Shown piece by piece: positions 43,793 to 52,681 of a stretch of DNA of 64,000 nucleotides; the stretch's first letter is position 1; each line of letters opens with the position of its first letter. The notes under the pieces are model-generated. The model was not told where the DNA came from and ran no database searches. It saw only the letters and a list, made by a program, of their open reading frames with translations. This DNA is from Saccharopolyspora erythraea NRRL 2338 (GTDB taxonomy: Bacteria; Actinomycetota; Actinomycetes; Mycobacteriales; Pseudonocardiaceae), in NCBI RefSeq assembly GCF_000062885.1, contig NC_009142.1:1663584-1727583 (forward strand), in the 5' to 3' direction. Position numbers and translations under genes: made by a program.

Positions 43793-44736
43793 AAGTTCTC
43801 CTTCTTCGCCAAGATCCTGATGAAACCGCTGAGGCGCTTGGGCAGTTGTGCCTGCCGGCTTGCGGCATGCAGCAATCGGGCTTGTAGATCGGATTCCTCG
43901 CCCTGCTCTCGGCGCGAGTGGATCTCGATGAGGGCGTCGTCCGGTGAGTGCTCCGGGAAGACGTCCGGCAGCATTCGCCGCAGCACGGCCGCGCGCCACC
44001 CGGACGGCCACTCCGGCTGACCGTCCGCGTCGGTTTCGACGGAGGCGGCAGCGGCGTTGAACAGCGCGACCCACATGTCCGAGGCAACTTGGGCGCCGAC
44101 CACATCGCGGGTCGTCCGATCACTCGTCCTCATAAGTTGCCGCAGTCCTTCGAAAGCGGAGTTGAGGTAGAGGGTCGGTTCCTCGCCGGAAGCCTCGATC
44201 GTCCAAGGATCGTCCCGGTAAGGATTCAGGAAGGGCTTGTCCGCAGCGGTGAAGTCGGACCAGACCGCCTTCACGGTGTTCTTGCGGGCGGGAGTCCTGG
44301 CCTCCAGATCGATGGTCCACATGTCCGCCGCGCGCCCGATGATCCGGCCGGGAACCTCCCGAACGGTGGCGGTGATCAGCGCATCGAGGTCGATACGCCT
44401 TCGGTGGTCGTCGTGGTGAGCGAGGACGACGCCGGCCCAGACGTCGTCGGACTCCTGTACCAGTCGTGTCAACGAGCGGGTGTTTGTGCGCCGTTCGGAA
44501 AGAGAGGAGTAACAGCCGACGACCTGCCACCCGCCGGTGCGCAGCTCACGCGGCGTCCTGAACCTGACCTCGATCTTCACCTCCTCCCAATCCGGACGTT
44601 CGGCCTGGTTGAGCGCGATGACGCGGTTGCTCGCGGAGATCAGGGGCGCAGGCAGGGGCCTGCCGTCGAGTCGCACCCCGACAACCTCCAGCTCGCTCCT
44701 GCCGACCAAGGTCGGGTACGGGAAAAGCCTGTTCAC
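43789..44736 (-). CDS. Uncharacterised island protein, coupled to the XRE-GHKL gene
   Basis: A 315-residue protein starting at GTG 44736 (MNRLFPYPTLVGRSELEVVG). The N-terminal half is strand-rich and includes SASNRVIALNQAERPDWEEV and LRTGGWQVVGCYSSLSERRTNTR. The C-terminal half is helical and includes PTLYLNSAFEGLRQLMRTSD and DALIEIHSRREQGEESDLQ. No family recognised and no transmembrane segment. It overlaps both neighbours by 4 bases (GTGA and ATGA), so it is made in step with the ATPase upstream and the last gene downstream, and is probably a complex subunit. Confidence 0.72.
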   Translation of the reverse strand: MNRLFPYPTLVGRSELEVVGVRLDGRPLPAPLISASNRVIALNQAERPDWEEVKIEVRFRTPRELRTGGWQVVGCYSSLSERRTNTRSLTRLVQESDDVWAGVVLAHHDDHRRRIDLDALITATVREVPGRIIGRAADMWTIDLEARTPARKNTVKAVWSDFTAADKPFLNPYRDDPWTIEASGEEPTLYLNSAFEGLRQLMRTSDRTTRDVVGAQVASDMWVALFNAAAASVETDADGQPEWPSGWRAAVLRRMLPDVFPEHSPDDALIEIHSRREQGEESDLQARLLHAASRQAQLPKRLSGFIRILAKKENL

Positions 44737-46799
44737 GGCGAAACCTCGCTCGTTCGACGCAGTTCAACCTCCACGACAGCCATATCCGCGGTCACCGGGT
44801 GCGAGGATGGGTCGCTGGTACCGACGAAGCCGGCGTGGCGCGCGCCCTTGCTGAAAACGAGCGCACCGGACTCCGCCAGCTCGCAGTTGAGCGTCGGCTC
44901 CAGCAACCACTTCACCACGGGTTTCGGCCCCGAGCGGGTGGCAAACCGCAGAATCGGTTCGAGAACCCACGAGTCCTCGCGCACGGGTAGCTGGACGTCC
45001 ACCTGGATGCGCCAGGAGCCGTCCCTCTGTACCGCGCCGTCAATGTCGTTGACGGTCGGGTACCCGGGACTCCGCCGCGCTGGCGGGGCGTCCAGATCGA
45101 GGAGGCCGGCCAACGCAGGGGGAACGTCGTCCTTGGCTTCCTCCGTTGGCCGGATCAGCCGGTGGACGGCCTCTTTCCATGCCCTGCGGAACTCGGTAAT
45201 TCGGGTGGCGGCACCGCGCGCATAGGTGGAGGTCAGGTCGTCGGTGCGCTTCCAGTCGTTGTGCTCGGGAGGTTCCGCGGCGCGGAGGAAGCCCTCGGCG
45301 GCGTCGGCGCCCTCTCCGCCCGCTGCCCGGCCGGCGAGGAGCACGGCCTGCACCGGAGGCGCGCCAAGCGGCATATCCGGAATCTTGCCCTCGACGACGA
45401 CCATCCGGTTTCCACGCATGCCGACGAGGCGGTTCGGTGTCCCGCCGACGACGTCGGCGAGAGCGACCAGCAGCACGGCCGCGTGAGAGTGCGCAGAGCC
45501 GCTGTCCTCGTCCTTCCGCCGCGGAACGGCGAGCGGCACATCCACCCGAGCCACGTCGTGCTTCGCGGTGAGCTCAGACGTCGTCCGGCCGTCGAGGAAG
45601 GCTTGCAATGCCCGCGTCATCGTGGGCTCGAACAGGTACGGGTCGACGCGCTGTTCGGGGACCACCACCTCGCCGTCCCTTTCTGCCACTACGGACGCTT
45701 CGAGCATCGGAGCCTGACTGGTGCGCGCGACCATCGAGGCCCAAAAGTTGTTCGCCAGGGCCTTGACCAGCGCGTCGTGCATTTCCTCCAATGCGTCGGC
45801 CTCGCCGCTTGGATCGTGGGCGCCGACGATAAGGAAGGACGTACCTGGCGACTCGTCGGTCCGCTCGAGGTGAAGCCGCCGTGCCGTGGCGGTGTCCCCC
45901 CACCACGACCGGGTGGCTCCGCCCCGCTCCGGGTCGGGTTCGCCGAACCATGCTGGGCCTGCCCACTCCCCACCTTCGGCGCGCCGCCACGGCAGTTCCA
46001 AGCGCCCGATCATGCGGTTGCCCCGCAGTCCCTCGTGCGGCTCGGAGAGATGGCTGTTGACCAGCACGAGCCCGAGCTTGCTCGTGGCCCACAGCACCGC
46101 TTTACCCAGGCCGTAAGACCCGCCTGCGTTCGGGGACTCCTTCCGGCTGTCCAGCTGGCGCCGGATGACTGCGGAGAACCGCCCGTCGTCGTAATCCGGG
46201 CCGGTCAACCCGCACGCGTTGTGGTCGTCGATGCGTAGCAGGACCAAGCGATCGTTCTCACGTAGGTCCGCCAGACCTCGCTCGAGGATTCGGCCGACCT
46301 TGTTGGAGGGGGATGCAGCGGCTTCGACGTGCGGTTCAATCTCGTCCCAACGCAGCGCTTCCAGGAAGCTCCGCAGTCGCTCGTCGGTGATCTCGTGCAG
46401 CGCGTAGCGGACCCGCACCGGCTCGGACCCGTCGAACCGCTCGTCCAAGCTGTTCTGCGTCGCCTCCCTGGCGAGCACGGCGAGGTCGGTGTCGAAAGCG
46501 AACGCAGCGGCGTTCCCGAGTTCCCGGCCACCATCCCGGTGCGCCGGGCGGTGGTACCACGCCAGGGTTCCGGGGCCGGCGGTGAGCGTTCCACCGTCGG
46601 CGCCATCCGATTCGTTCGAACTCCCCAGGACTTCCTCGATCCTCCGCATCGTCTCGGTGCCTGGTGTCACCCGGCCCGTCGTCCATGACGAGACGGCGGC
46701 TGCAGTGACACCGACGAGATCGGCGAACTGCTTCCGACTCAACCCGCGGATCCGCATACGGGCCTCCAGCGTCGAGCCGAAGTCCTTGGTGGAACACAT
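44733..46799 (-). CDS. XRE helix-turn-helix fused to a GHKL-type ATPase
   Basis: A 688-residue protein. Residues 12-58 are an XRE-type DNA-binding domain (RIRGLSRKQFADLVGVTAAA, VSSWTTGRVTPGTETM). Residues ~95-330 carry the Bergerat ATP-binding fold. The N-box is REATQNSLDER (Glu112, Asn115). The G1-like box is IDDHNACGL (about 190). The G2 box is GGSYGLGKAVLWATSK (226-241). The remaining 350 residues are unassigned and may hold the transducer domain. No phosphoacceptor-His domain is present, so it is not a sensor kinase. It heads a three-gene overlapping unit, 81 bases after the Z1 gene. Confidence 0.82.
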   Translation of the reverse strand: MCSTKDFGSTLEARMRIRGLSRKQFADLVGVTAAAVSSWTTGRVTPGTETMRRIEEVLGSSNESDGADGGTLTAGPGTLAWYHRPAHRDGGRELGNAAAFAFDTDLAVLAREATQNSLDERFDGSEPVRVRYALHEITDERLRSFLEALRWDEIEPHVEAAASPSNKVGRILERGLADLRENDRLVLLRIDDHNACGLTGPDYDDGRFSAVIRRQLDSRKESPNAGGSYGLGKAVLWATSKLGLVLVNSHLSEPHEGLRGNRMIGRLELPWRRAEGGEWAGPAWFGEPDPERGGATRSWWGDTATARRLHLERTDESPGTSFLIVGAHDPSGEADALEEMHDALVKALANNFWASMVARTSQAPMLEASVVAERDGEVVVPEQRVDPYLFEPTMTRALQAFLDGRTTSELTAKHDVARVDVPLAVPRRKDEDSGSAHSHAAVLLVALADVVGGTPNRLVGMRGNRMVVVEGKIPDMPLGAPPVQAVLLAGRAAGGEGADAAEGFLRAAEPPEHNDWKRTDDLTSTYARGAATRITEFRRAWKEAVHRLIRPTEEAKDDVPPALAGLLDLDAPPARRSPGYPTVNDIDGAVQRDGSWRIQVDVQLPVREDSWVLEPILRFATRSGPKPVVKWLLEPTLNCELAESGALVFSKGARHAGFVGTSDPSSHPVTADMAVVEVELRRTSEVSP

Positions 46800-46880
46800 C
46801 GACGAAACCTGTCCGTTCGTTGTCTGCGGTCGATTGGGAGATCAGTGCCCGCGGTTCGCGCAGGCAGCATACGGCGTAGG

Positions 46881-49781
46881 TCAGTCGACTTCCGCCTGAG
46901 TCCTCTCGATGATCGCCCTTTTCTGCTGCTGTCGGTTGATCGTGGTGAAGGTGATGAGACGTCCGTCGGTGGGTGCGGCCGTCATCGGCAGTTCCAGCCG
47001 GAAAGCGAGTACCACCTGCTCCGGATCGATCGCAGCCCCCTTCGGCACGGAATTGATATCACACTGCGGAATCGGGTAGATCAGCATGCGGGCTGTCGGC
47101 GTGGCGGTCTCATCGGCGTTCGCCGCCGGTCGACATTCGCGGTGCTTCGGATCGCTGATGAAACCGTAATGATCGTCACGGTCAGGGCGGCGCGTACGGC
47201 CGAAGAGGCTGAACGGTCCACGCCCCAAGATCGTCGCGACTGAGCTCGCGTCACGGCCGCGTTGCGGAAGAACGATGTGCCATAGTGGGACTTGGTCCCG
47301 ATTCAAGCCTTCGAGCCAGCGAAGATCGGGTAGGAAGCTTTCGGGCACCTTCCATTTGAGTTGCGCCAGTGAACCGATGACGAGCGAGTGCGAGGCGGCG
47401 CCGAAGTAGGCGATGAACGACTGCTTTTCGGTCCGCATCGGCACCAGCTCTGTGGCGCAGTCCAGGATGGGCAGCATGGCTTCGGTGTTGACGCGGAGAG
47501 CTCGAAGGTCCTTCTTCGCCGGATAAGCCCCAGGCTCGACCGCTCCACCTGGAGAACGGCGTTCGACCAGGCGGGCGTTGTACATCTTGTTCGCTGAGGT
47601 CGGTTTCAACCAGGGAAGGCGCTGTGCCACCAGCGGGGGCACCTGTTTCGGAGTGATCTGCTTCTGTCCGTGGACCGGCCTCGCGTAGCGCTTGAGCTCT
47701 TTCCGGAAGTACTGCTCGTCGAGCGCGATCGCTTCGAACGCCTCGTACAGCTCCTCGGTGAGGAACAGGCGCATGAGGTCGGCGTAGGAGCGGCGAAATC
47801 CGAACCAGCGTCCCATCTGCATCATGGCATCGGCCATCTTGGTCTTGCGGAGGAAGTAGGCAACGGTGAGTCCTTCGACGGTGAACCCTCGTGCCAACTT
47901 GTTGCCGCCGACCAGGATTCGCCACACGTCGTCGCGGTCGAAGTCCAGCTGCTCGGTTACGGCGTCCTTGTCGCTGTTCACGACCAGGACCGGGTCGAAC
48001 CGTCCCACGCGAGATACGGCTTTCGCGATGTACGGCCGGAGCTCGTCGAACTCGGGAACCGCGGCTGAGCTTTCCGAGCGGGCCAACGACACCGGCTTGA
48101 CGTCCCCCTCGAACACCCGGTGAAGTCGCTGCTCCGAGCCCGTCGAGTAGTAGCCGGCACTCTTCCACATGGCACGTATACGTCCGGCCTGCATGCTGTG
48201 GTCGGCCGTGCGCATGGTCTCGTGCACGAGCATGGTGTGGTGCCGGAACGTGCGCGCGCCGTGTTCCTGCCTGTACAGCTTTATGGCTCCGGTCAGTACG
48301 AACGTATCGATCGCCTTGCGAAGTGTCTCGTCGTCCTCACCGCTCGGTTCGCGCACGAACCTGATAAAGGAATTTCGGTTCGAGTTGGCGTATGTGCGGT
48401 CCGCCTCATCGAGATCACTTTCGAGATCGTGGAAGGCGGCGGCTCCGGTGTAACCAGGCGGCGGGTCAAGGGAGAGGATGAAGTCCTTCGGGAAGATGTC
48501 TTCAGTATCACTCGGATCGATGAACACGTTGGCGAACGGTGTTGCGCTGTAGCCGACGTACTGAGCGCGCGGAAGGGCGTCCAGCAGATCCGAGATGAGA
48601 CCGTTGATCGCCGTGCGCTCAACTTCACCGTTCGTCCAGTTCTTCGGATTGCTGGTATTCACGGAGGCCTGGTCGGACTCGTCGTCGACGATCAGTGTGG
48701 GAATCTCGCCGAGGTTGGTCTTCTTCTTGATCCGGTGCAGGTCCGACGCCAGCTTCCTCAGCACCGTGCCGTTCTTCTTCACTATCGCCACCTTGGTATC
48801 CGCCGGGAGCAGGTTCTCCAGTTCGAAGAAGCGCTTCCGCCGGTCCGCCTTGGGAAAGTTGAGTGCCTCGATCCCCTGCTTGAGACTTTTGTAGTCGCCG
48901 GCGTACGTGGTGAGCCGATGGATCGCCGGGCGGTCCATGTCGTTCGGCTGCACTCCGTGGCTGAGGAACTTGCCCTCGATCCAGTCCGGGTCGTCCTGGT
49001 AGTCGACTTCGTCGAGCAAGTCGGCGTCATCGGGATCGATCCCGCCTAGGATGTTCTCGACCCCGATCAGTTCCATGTCCAGCCGCCGTTGGGTCTGGCT
49101 GCGCAGCATGTCGGTGGTGCCGGTCAGCACGATGATCAGCCGGTAGCCCGCATCGATCGCCTTTGCGACCACGCCGGTGAAGTTGGCTGTTTTCCCGCTC
49201 TGCACGTGTCCGACGACGAGTCCCTTCGCCTGGAACGCCTCCGGGCGCGATGGGTCCGACAGCCGCTCGATCACCTGGTCGGTCGTCCGGTCCAACGCGG
49301 TGACGGCATCGGCGTCCCAGCCCTTGCCCGTGAGCAGCGTCTTGTAGCTGCTCCAGTAGAAGTCCCGCGACGCGCGGATCTCAGGGGTGTACCAAGGCTG
49401 CCAGTCGTCATCATCCGCGATCAGCACCTCGTCTCTCGCCACCACGCGAAACTTGTCCGAAAGGAACGCGGCCATCTCCTTATCGACCTTCAACAGCTGC
49501 AGCACGAGTGCACGTCGTTCCTCGCTTTGTCGCTCCGTGTCCTCCGTCCACGCGGCCTTGTCGACTGCGTCCCAGGTGAGTAGCGCCTGGTGCAGGCGTT
49601 TGCGCAGCGGGTCCTCCCGGTCAACGGTCTCGAGGTGGGCGCGCAGCGTGTCGTCGGTCGCCATCACACCCTCGTCAGCGCCCATAAAGCGCGCCGTGTC
49701 GTGCAGCGGCACTGGACGTCGCTTGCCCTCCATCGCCGAGAGCGCTGCGAGGTAGGCGTCCGTGAAGGCGGAACTGCTCAT
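46881..49781 (-). CDS. Z1-domain P-loop ATPase/helicase-like protein
   Basis: A 966-residue protein. Walker A is GLVVGHVQSGKTANFTGVV (191-198 core), followed by helicase-like LIIVLTGTTDMLRSQTQRRLD. Walker B-like LIVDDESDQA lies at about 375. ALPRAQYVGYSATPFANVF, typical of the Z1 domain, lies at about 430, and VGGNKLARGFTVEGLTVAYF in the second lobe. Z1 proteins are known from restriction-type operons with MutL/MORC ATPases and C5 methyltransferases. It probably translocates or remodels DNA. The start is ATG 49781, overlapping the PD-(D/E)XK stop. Confidence 0.92.
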   Translation of the reverse strand: MSSSAFTDAYLAALSAMEGKRRPVPLHDTARFMGADEGVMATDDTLRAHLETVDREDPLRKRLHQALLTWDAVDKAAWTEDTERQSEERRALVLQLLKVDKEMAAFLSDKFRVVARDEVLIADDDDWQPWYTPEIRASRDFYWSSYKTLLTGKGWDADAVTALDRTTDQVIERLSDPSRPEAFQAKGLVVGHVQSGKTANFTGVVAKAIDAGYRLIIVLTGTTDMLRSQTQRRLDMELIGVENILGGIDPDDADLLDEVDYQDDPDWIEGKFLSHGVQPNDMDRPAIHRLTTYAGDYKSLKQGIEALNFPKADRRKRFFELENLLPADTKVAIVKKNGTVLRKLASDLHRIKKKTNLGEIPTLIVDDESDQASVNTSNPKNWTNGEVERTAINGLISDLLDALPRAQYVGYSATPFANVFIDPSDTEDIFPKDFILSLDPPPGYTGAAAFHDLESDLDEADRTYANSNRNSFIRFVREPSGEDDETLRKAIDTFVLTGAIKLYRQEHGARTFRHHTMLVHETMRTADHSMQAGRIRAMWKSAGYYSTGSEQRLHRVFEGDVKPVSLARSESSAAVPEFDELRPYIAKAVSRVGRFDPVLVVNSDKDAVTEQLDFDRDDVWRILVGGNKLARGFTVEGLTVAYFLRKTKMADAMMQMGRWFGFRRSYADLMRLFLTEELYEAFEAIALDEQYFRKELKRYARPVHGQKQITPKQVPPLVAQRLPWLKPTSANKMYNARLVERRSPGGAVEPGAYPAKKDLRALRVNTEAMLPILDCATELVPMRTEKQSFIAYFGAASHSLVIGSLAQLKWKVPESFLPDLRWLEGLNRDQVPLWHIVLPQRGRDASSVATILGRGPFSLFGRTRRPDRDDHYGFISDPKHRECRPAANADETATPTARMLIYPIPQCDINSVPKGAAIDPEQVVLAFRLELPMTAAPTDGRLITFTTINRQQQKRAIIERTQAEVD

Positions 49782-50758
49782 GCGAAGCCCTTCGTGCCAA
49801 GTGCGTCGGTGAGGAAGTTGGGGAGTCCGTCCGATGAGGACAGACCGGTGAGGTCGATCTCGTAGCGGACGTTCGAAATGCGACTGAGATCGACCTCGGC
49901 CCTGATCAGGGCATCCGTGGTGATGGCCGGGAAATCCGCGCCGCCGACCTCCAAGGCCAGTCCGGCCGAGCGCTTTCGCCACTGTGTCGGGTAGGCCCCA
50001 GACCGCGGTTCCAACCAACCCGCCTGCTCCAGAAGCGAGTCGAACCGCCCTCGCTCGGAGGTCTTGACCTTTTCCCGGACGTATTGAATCTGGTCCGGCA
50101 ACGTTCGTCCGCCGTGTGCGGTCCCGGTCAACTGGTAGGACACGAGCAGCAGCGGACGTTCCGGGGAGGGCTGTAGCTGCTCGGTCGAACCGATGTGGTG
50201 TCTGCGGCGTTCCGCGGCGGTCGTCTTCACCTCGAGGTCGAAGGTTGGGAGGACGAAGTCGTGCTCCCCGCCGGTCGGTCCGAGCCAGGACGCCAGCGCG
50301 GCTGTTGGTCCGAGCGTGTCGCAGAGGCCAGCGAACAGAAGCAACTCGCCGAAGAGCCCGATCTCACGCTCGATCGGGAGCGCATCCTGACGCAGCAGCA
50401 GCCGCCCGAGCACTCGCATGGTGATCGCCAGCGCCTCCTCGAGGGATCGCCCGTCGAGCTGCATGCGGTCCGCGATCGACAGCAGCACCGGATAGGCGTC
50501 GAGGAAGAGGGGGTCATCGTCGACGTAGATTTCGGCCTGCCGACGTCCGTCCCGGTAGATCCGCCGGAGCGAGATGTTCCGCCAGCCGCTGTCGGTAAGC
50601 CCGGATGCCTCCGCGATCGGCATCCGGATGCCGATCGCCGGTCGCGCCGGGTCGATGAACAGCGACAAGGGTGGTTTCCCGTCGATCGTGTACTCGACCG
50701 GGACGGCCTGTCGAAGGTATTCGTCGAACGCGGCCGTGCTTAGATGTCTTCCCGTCAT
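49778..50758 (-). CDS. PD-(D/E)XK-family protein (DUF4420-like), probable nuclease subunit
   Basis: A 326-residue protein. The central motif reads EIGLFGELLLFAGL (Glu139). GGEHDFVLPTFDLEVKTTA follows, giving D-x(8)-E-V-K with Glu176 and Lys178, the classic restriction-endonuclease core, then RHHIGSTEQLQPS. It is the likely DNA-cutting component of the system. Start chosen at ATG 50758 (MTGRHLSTAAFDEYL), which overlaps the upstream ATPase stop (ATGA); the frame is open to 50800. Confidence 0.88.
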   Translation of the reverse strand: MTGRHLSTAAFDEYLRQAVPVEYTIDGKPPLSLFIDPARPAIGIRMPIAEASGLTDSGWRNISLRRIYRDGRRQAEIYVDDDPLFLDAYPVLLSIADRMQLDGRSLEEALAITMRVLGRLLLRQDALPIEREIGLFGELLLFAGLCDTLGPTAALASWLGPTGGEHDFVLPTFDLEVKTTAAERRRHHIGSTEQLQPSPERPLLLVSYQLTGTAHGGRTLPDQIQYVREKVKTSERGRFDSLLEQAGWLEPRSGAYPTQWRKRSAGLALEVGGADFPAITTDALIRAEVDLSRISNVRYEIDLTGLSSSDGLPNFLTDALGTKGFA

Positions 50759-52374
50759 TCCTTCTCGCTCTTGGCGGCAGCGGTCAGGACCTCTTGCCAA
50801 AGGTTGATGTTGTCCTTGTCACGGGGGCCGAGGTATTCGCCCTGGAACACCTCTTCGACGAGCAGGTACAACGTCGCCTTCAGGATCGGGGAGTCGTTGA
50901 GCCCGCCGCGCCTGCCGCCGAGTACTCGGGACCGGTAGAGGTCGTTCAGCCACAGCGTGCGGTTGTCGCGGTCGACCTCGAAGAAGTCGTCGTCCTCGAA
51001 CCTACGCCACCGGATCTCGATGGGGCGGTCGTCGTCGGTGAACGGAACCTCCGCACCGAGAGTCCGGCGCAAGGCGGGCGTGAATCCTCTTCCCGGCGGG
51101 AGCATCGGGCGTCGAGCCCGCGTGCGCTTGCGCGATTCGCGGAAAGCCTGTTCCGCAGTTTCGAGGTAATCCGCGAAGGTAGTGCCGTCCGCGGCCCTCG
51201 CCGTCTCGACCAGCCGGACGAATTCGGGGCCCGCTTGCACCTTCGACTTCTCGGGGTTCATGCGGAGGAGCCCGGAGACGTCGTCGTCGATGTCGACCTC
51301 GACCCGGGCCAGTTGCAGCCGCCTTCCCAGAATCGCGAGCCCGCCCCACTCACCGCCCGCCTGGATCAGCCGCTCCCGCCGGTAGATGTAGAGGCCCTGG
51401 TGGTGTGCGGGATCGGAAGAAAGTCGGAATTGCGGCATTGCGGATCGGCCCGGCCAGATGTGGCAGCGGAAGGTGAGCCGCGTGCTGAAATCCGTCGCAG
51501 TGATCTCCTTGGGGTATCCGGAACGACCCGTTCTGCGGTAGCCGAACGGGTCCAGAGGGCTCACCTCGAACCGACCGCCGACCTGCTGGGTGTCCACGTC
51601 TTCGACATCCAGGTGGATAGTGACCCGGTTCGCTGCGAGGATGCGATGGAAGATGAGCCCGAGGTGGCCGCTAACGGAGCGCAGGGCCTCTGAGATGAAT
51701 TCCTCGACGCGGGCATCGTCGGTCGTCACAGGGAATCCGGTGACCTCGTCCCACCTGATTACGGTGCCGTGCCTTGCGAGGTTCATAGACCAGTCTCGGC
51801 CCAGTTCGTGCCCCGCGAAGTCGCTGGGCACCATGTCGGCGTGGAAGTCCGAACGCCGGTGCAGGGCGAGCCGTCTGCCGACCGCTTCGCACCCGACCGC
51901 CCTCGAGAACACCGTGAGTGTCCTTGCCTGGCTGAAGGACGCGCTCTGTAGTCCCATTCCGAAATGCCCGAGATCACGCTCGTGGTAGGTGCGACGCCCG
52001 CCGATGGTCATGGCATTGTCGATGGCGGCCGCCGACATCCCGCGTCCGTCGTCGACCACGTACAGCGAGCAGATCCGCCCGCGGTGGCGGATGAATCGGA
52101 TCAGCACGTGGTCGGCGCCCGCGTCCACGGAGTTGTCGACCAGATCGGAGAGCGCGGTGGCGAGCGAATGGTTGCGGCCGAGGCTTTCCAACGCCCGTGG
52201 GTCGGGGCTGAGAGGCACTGTGCCGACGGTCGGGATGTCCTCGGCCCAGCCCGGCATCCCACGCTCGCCCGATGCGCGGGGGTGCGGTCCCAGTCGTTCC
52301 GCGCCTGTTCCGGTGCGGCTGCGCGCTGCTGCTTGCGACATCGAGTCGAAGGGCTGGGAAGGACGAGGCGACAT
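50755..52374 (-). CDS. MORC/MutL-type GHKL ATPase
   Basis: A 539-residue protein. The Bergerat ATP-binding fold starts near residue 65. Its N-box is SDLVDNSVDAGAD (Asp77 in place of the usual Glu, Asn81). G1 is VVDDGRGM and G2 is LGHFGMGLQSASFSQ. A transducer-like domain follows; the second half contains LLRMNPEKSKVQAGPEFV and a basic stretch RESRKRTRARRPM. Bacterial MORC-like ATPases of this type are predicted to clamp DNA and control a nuclease. It is the first gene of the minus-strand operon. The start is ATG 52374, without a clear ribosome site. Confidence 0.9.
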   Translation of the reverse strand: MSPRPSQPFDSMSQAAARSRTGTGAERLGPHPRASGERGMPGWAEDIPTVGTVPLSPDPRALESLGRNHSLATALSDLVDNSVDAGADHVLIRFIRHRGRICSLYVVDDGRGMSAAAIDNAMTIGGRRTYHERDLGHFGMGLQSASFSQARTLTVFSRAVGCEAVGRRLALHRRSDFHADMVPSDFAGHELGRDWSMNLARHGTVIRWDEVTGFPVTTDDARVEEFISEALRSVSGHLGLIFHRILAANRVTIHLDVEDVDTQQVGGRFEVSPLDPFGYRRTGRSGYPKEITATDFSTRLTFRCHIWPGRSAMPQFRLSSDPAHHQGLYIYRRERLIQAGGEWGGLAILGRRLQLARVEVDIDDDVSGLLRMNPEKSKVQAGPEFVRLVETARAADGTTFADYLETAEQAFRESRKRTRARRPMLPPGRGFTPALRRTLGAEVPFTDDDRPIEIRWRRFEDDDFFEVDRDNRTLWLNDLYRSRVLGGRRGGLNDSPILKATLYLLVEEVFQGEYLGPRDKDNINLWQEVLTAAAKSEKE

Positions 52375-52681
52375 TGTTCGTGAGTCTAGGGCCCAGGCCG
52401 ATCTTGGCGCTCGTTTTTGATGTAGACCGCCGATAGGCAGCTCCGAATGGCCGATTGGCTCTGATGTGATCGGGTTACGAGTGAAGCACCATAGACACGT
52501 TCAGTTATCAGTGGGCCGCATGCGCGTGGTGGCGGAGATATCCGCAGGCGGCGCTCTTCAGCTCATCGCGAAGGCTGATATCCCATCGCCGACACCGGCA
52601 GTGCCTGGAGGCATGCAACATGTGCAAGTGAGCTGTTAACGTCGCGCGCGCAGTGTTGCTGTCGTCCGGGACGAGGGGCCG
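52375..52681. promoter_or_regulatory. Divergent control region at the right border of the restriction island
   Basis: 307 bases between the MORC ATPase gene (minus) and the IclR regulator (plus), less GC-rich than the surroundings. It must hold promoters for both. I see no confident -35/-10 pair; AGTGAGCTGTTAAC near 52625-52640 is the best AT-rich patch before the IclR gene. Confidence 0.4.

Noticed and set aside
44733-52374. Two-component sensor kinases
   Set aside because: Both proteins have GHKL ATP-binding boxes but no dimerisation/phosphoacceptor-His domain and no receiver partner; MORC/MutL-type ATPases fit better.
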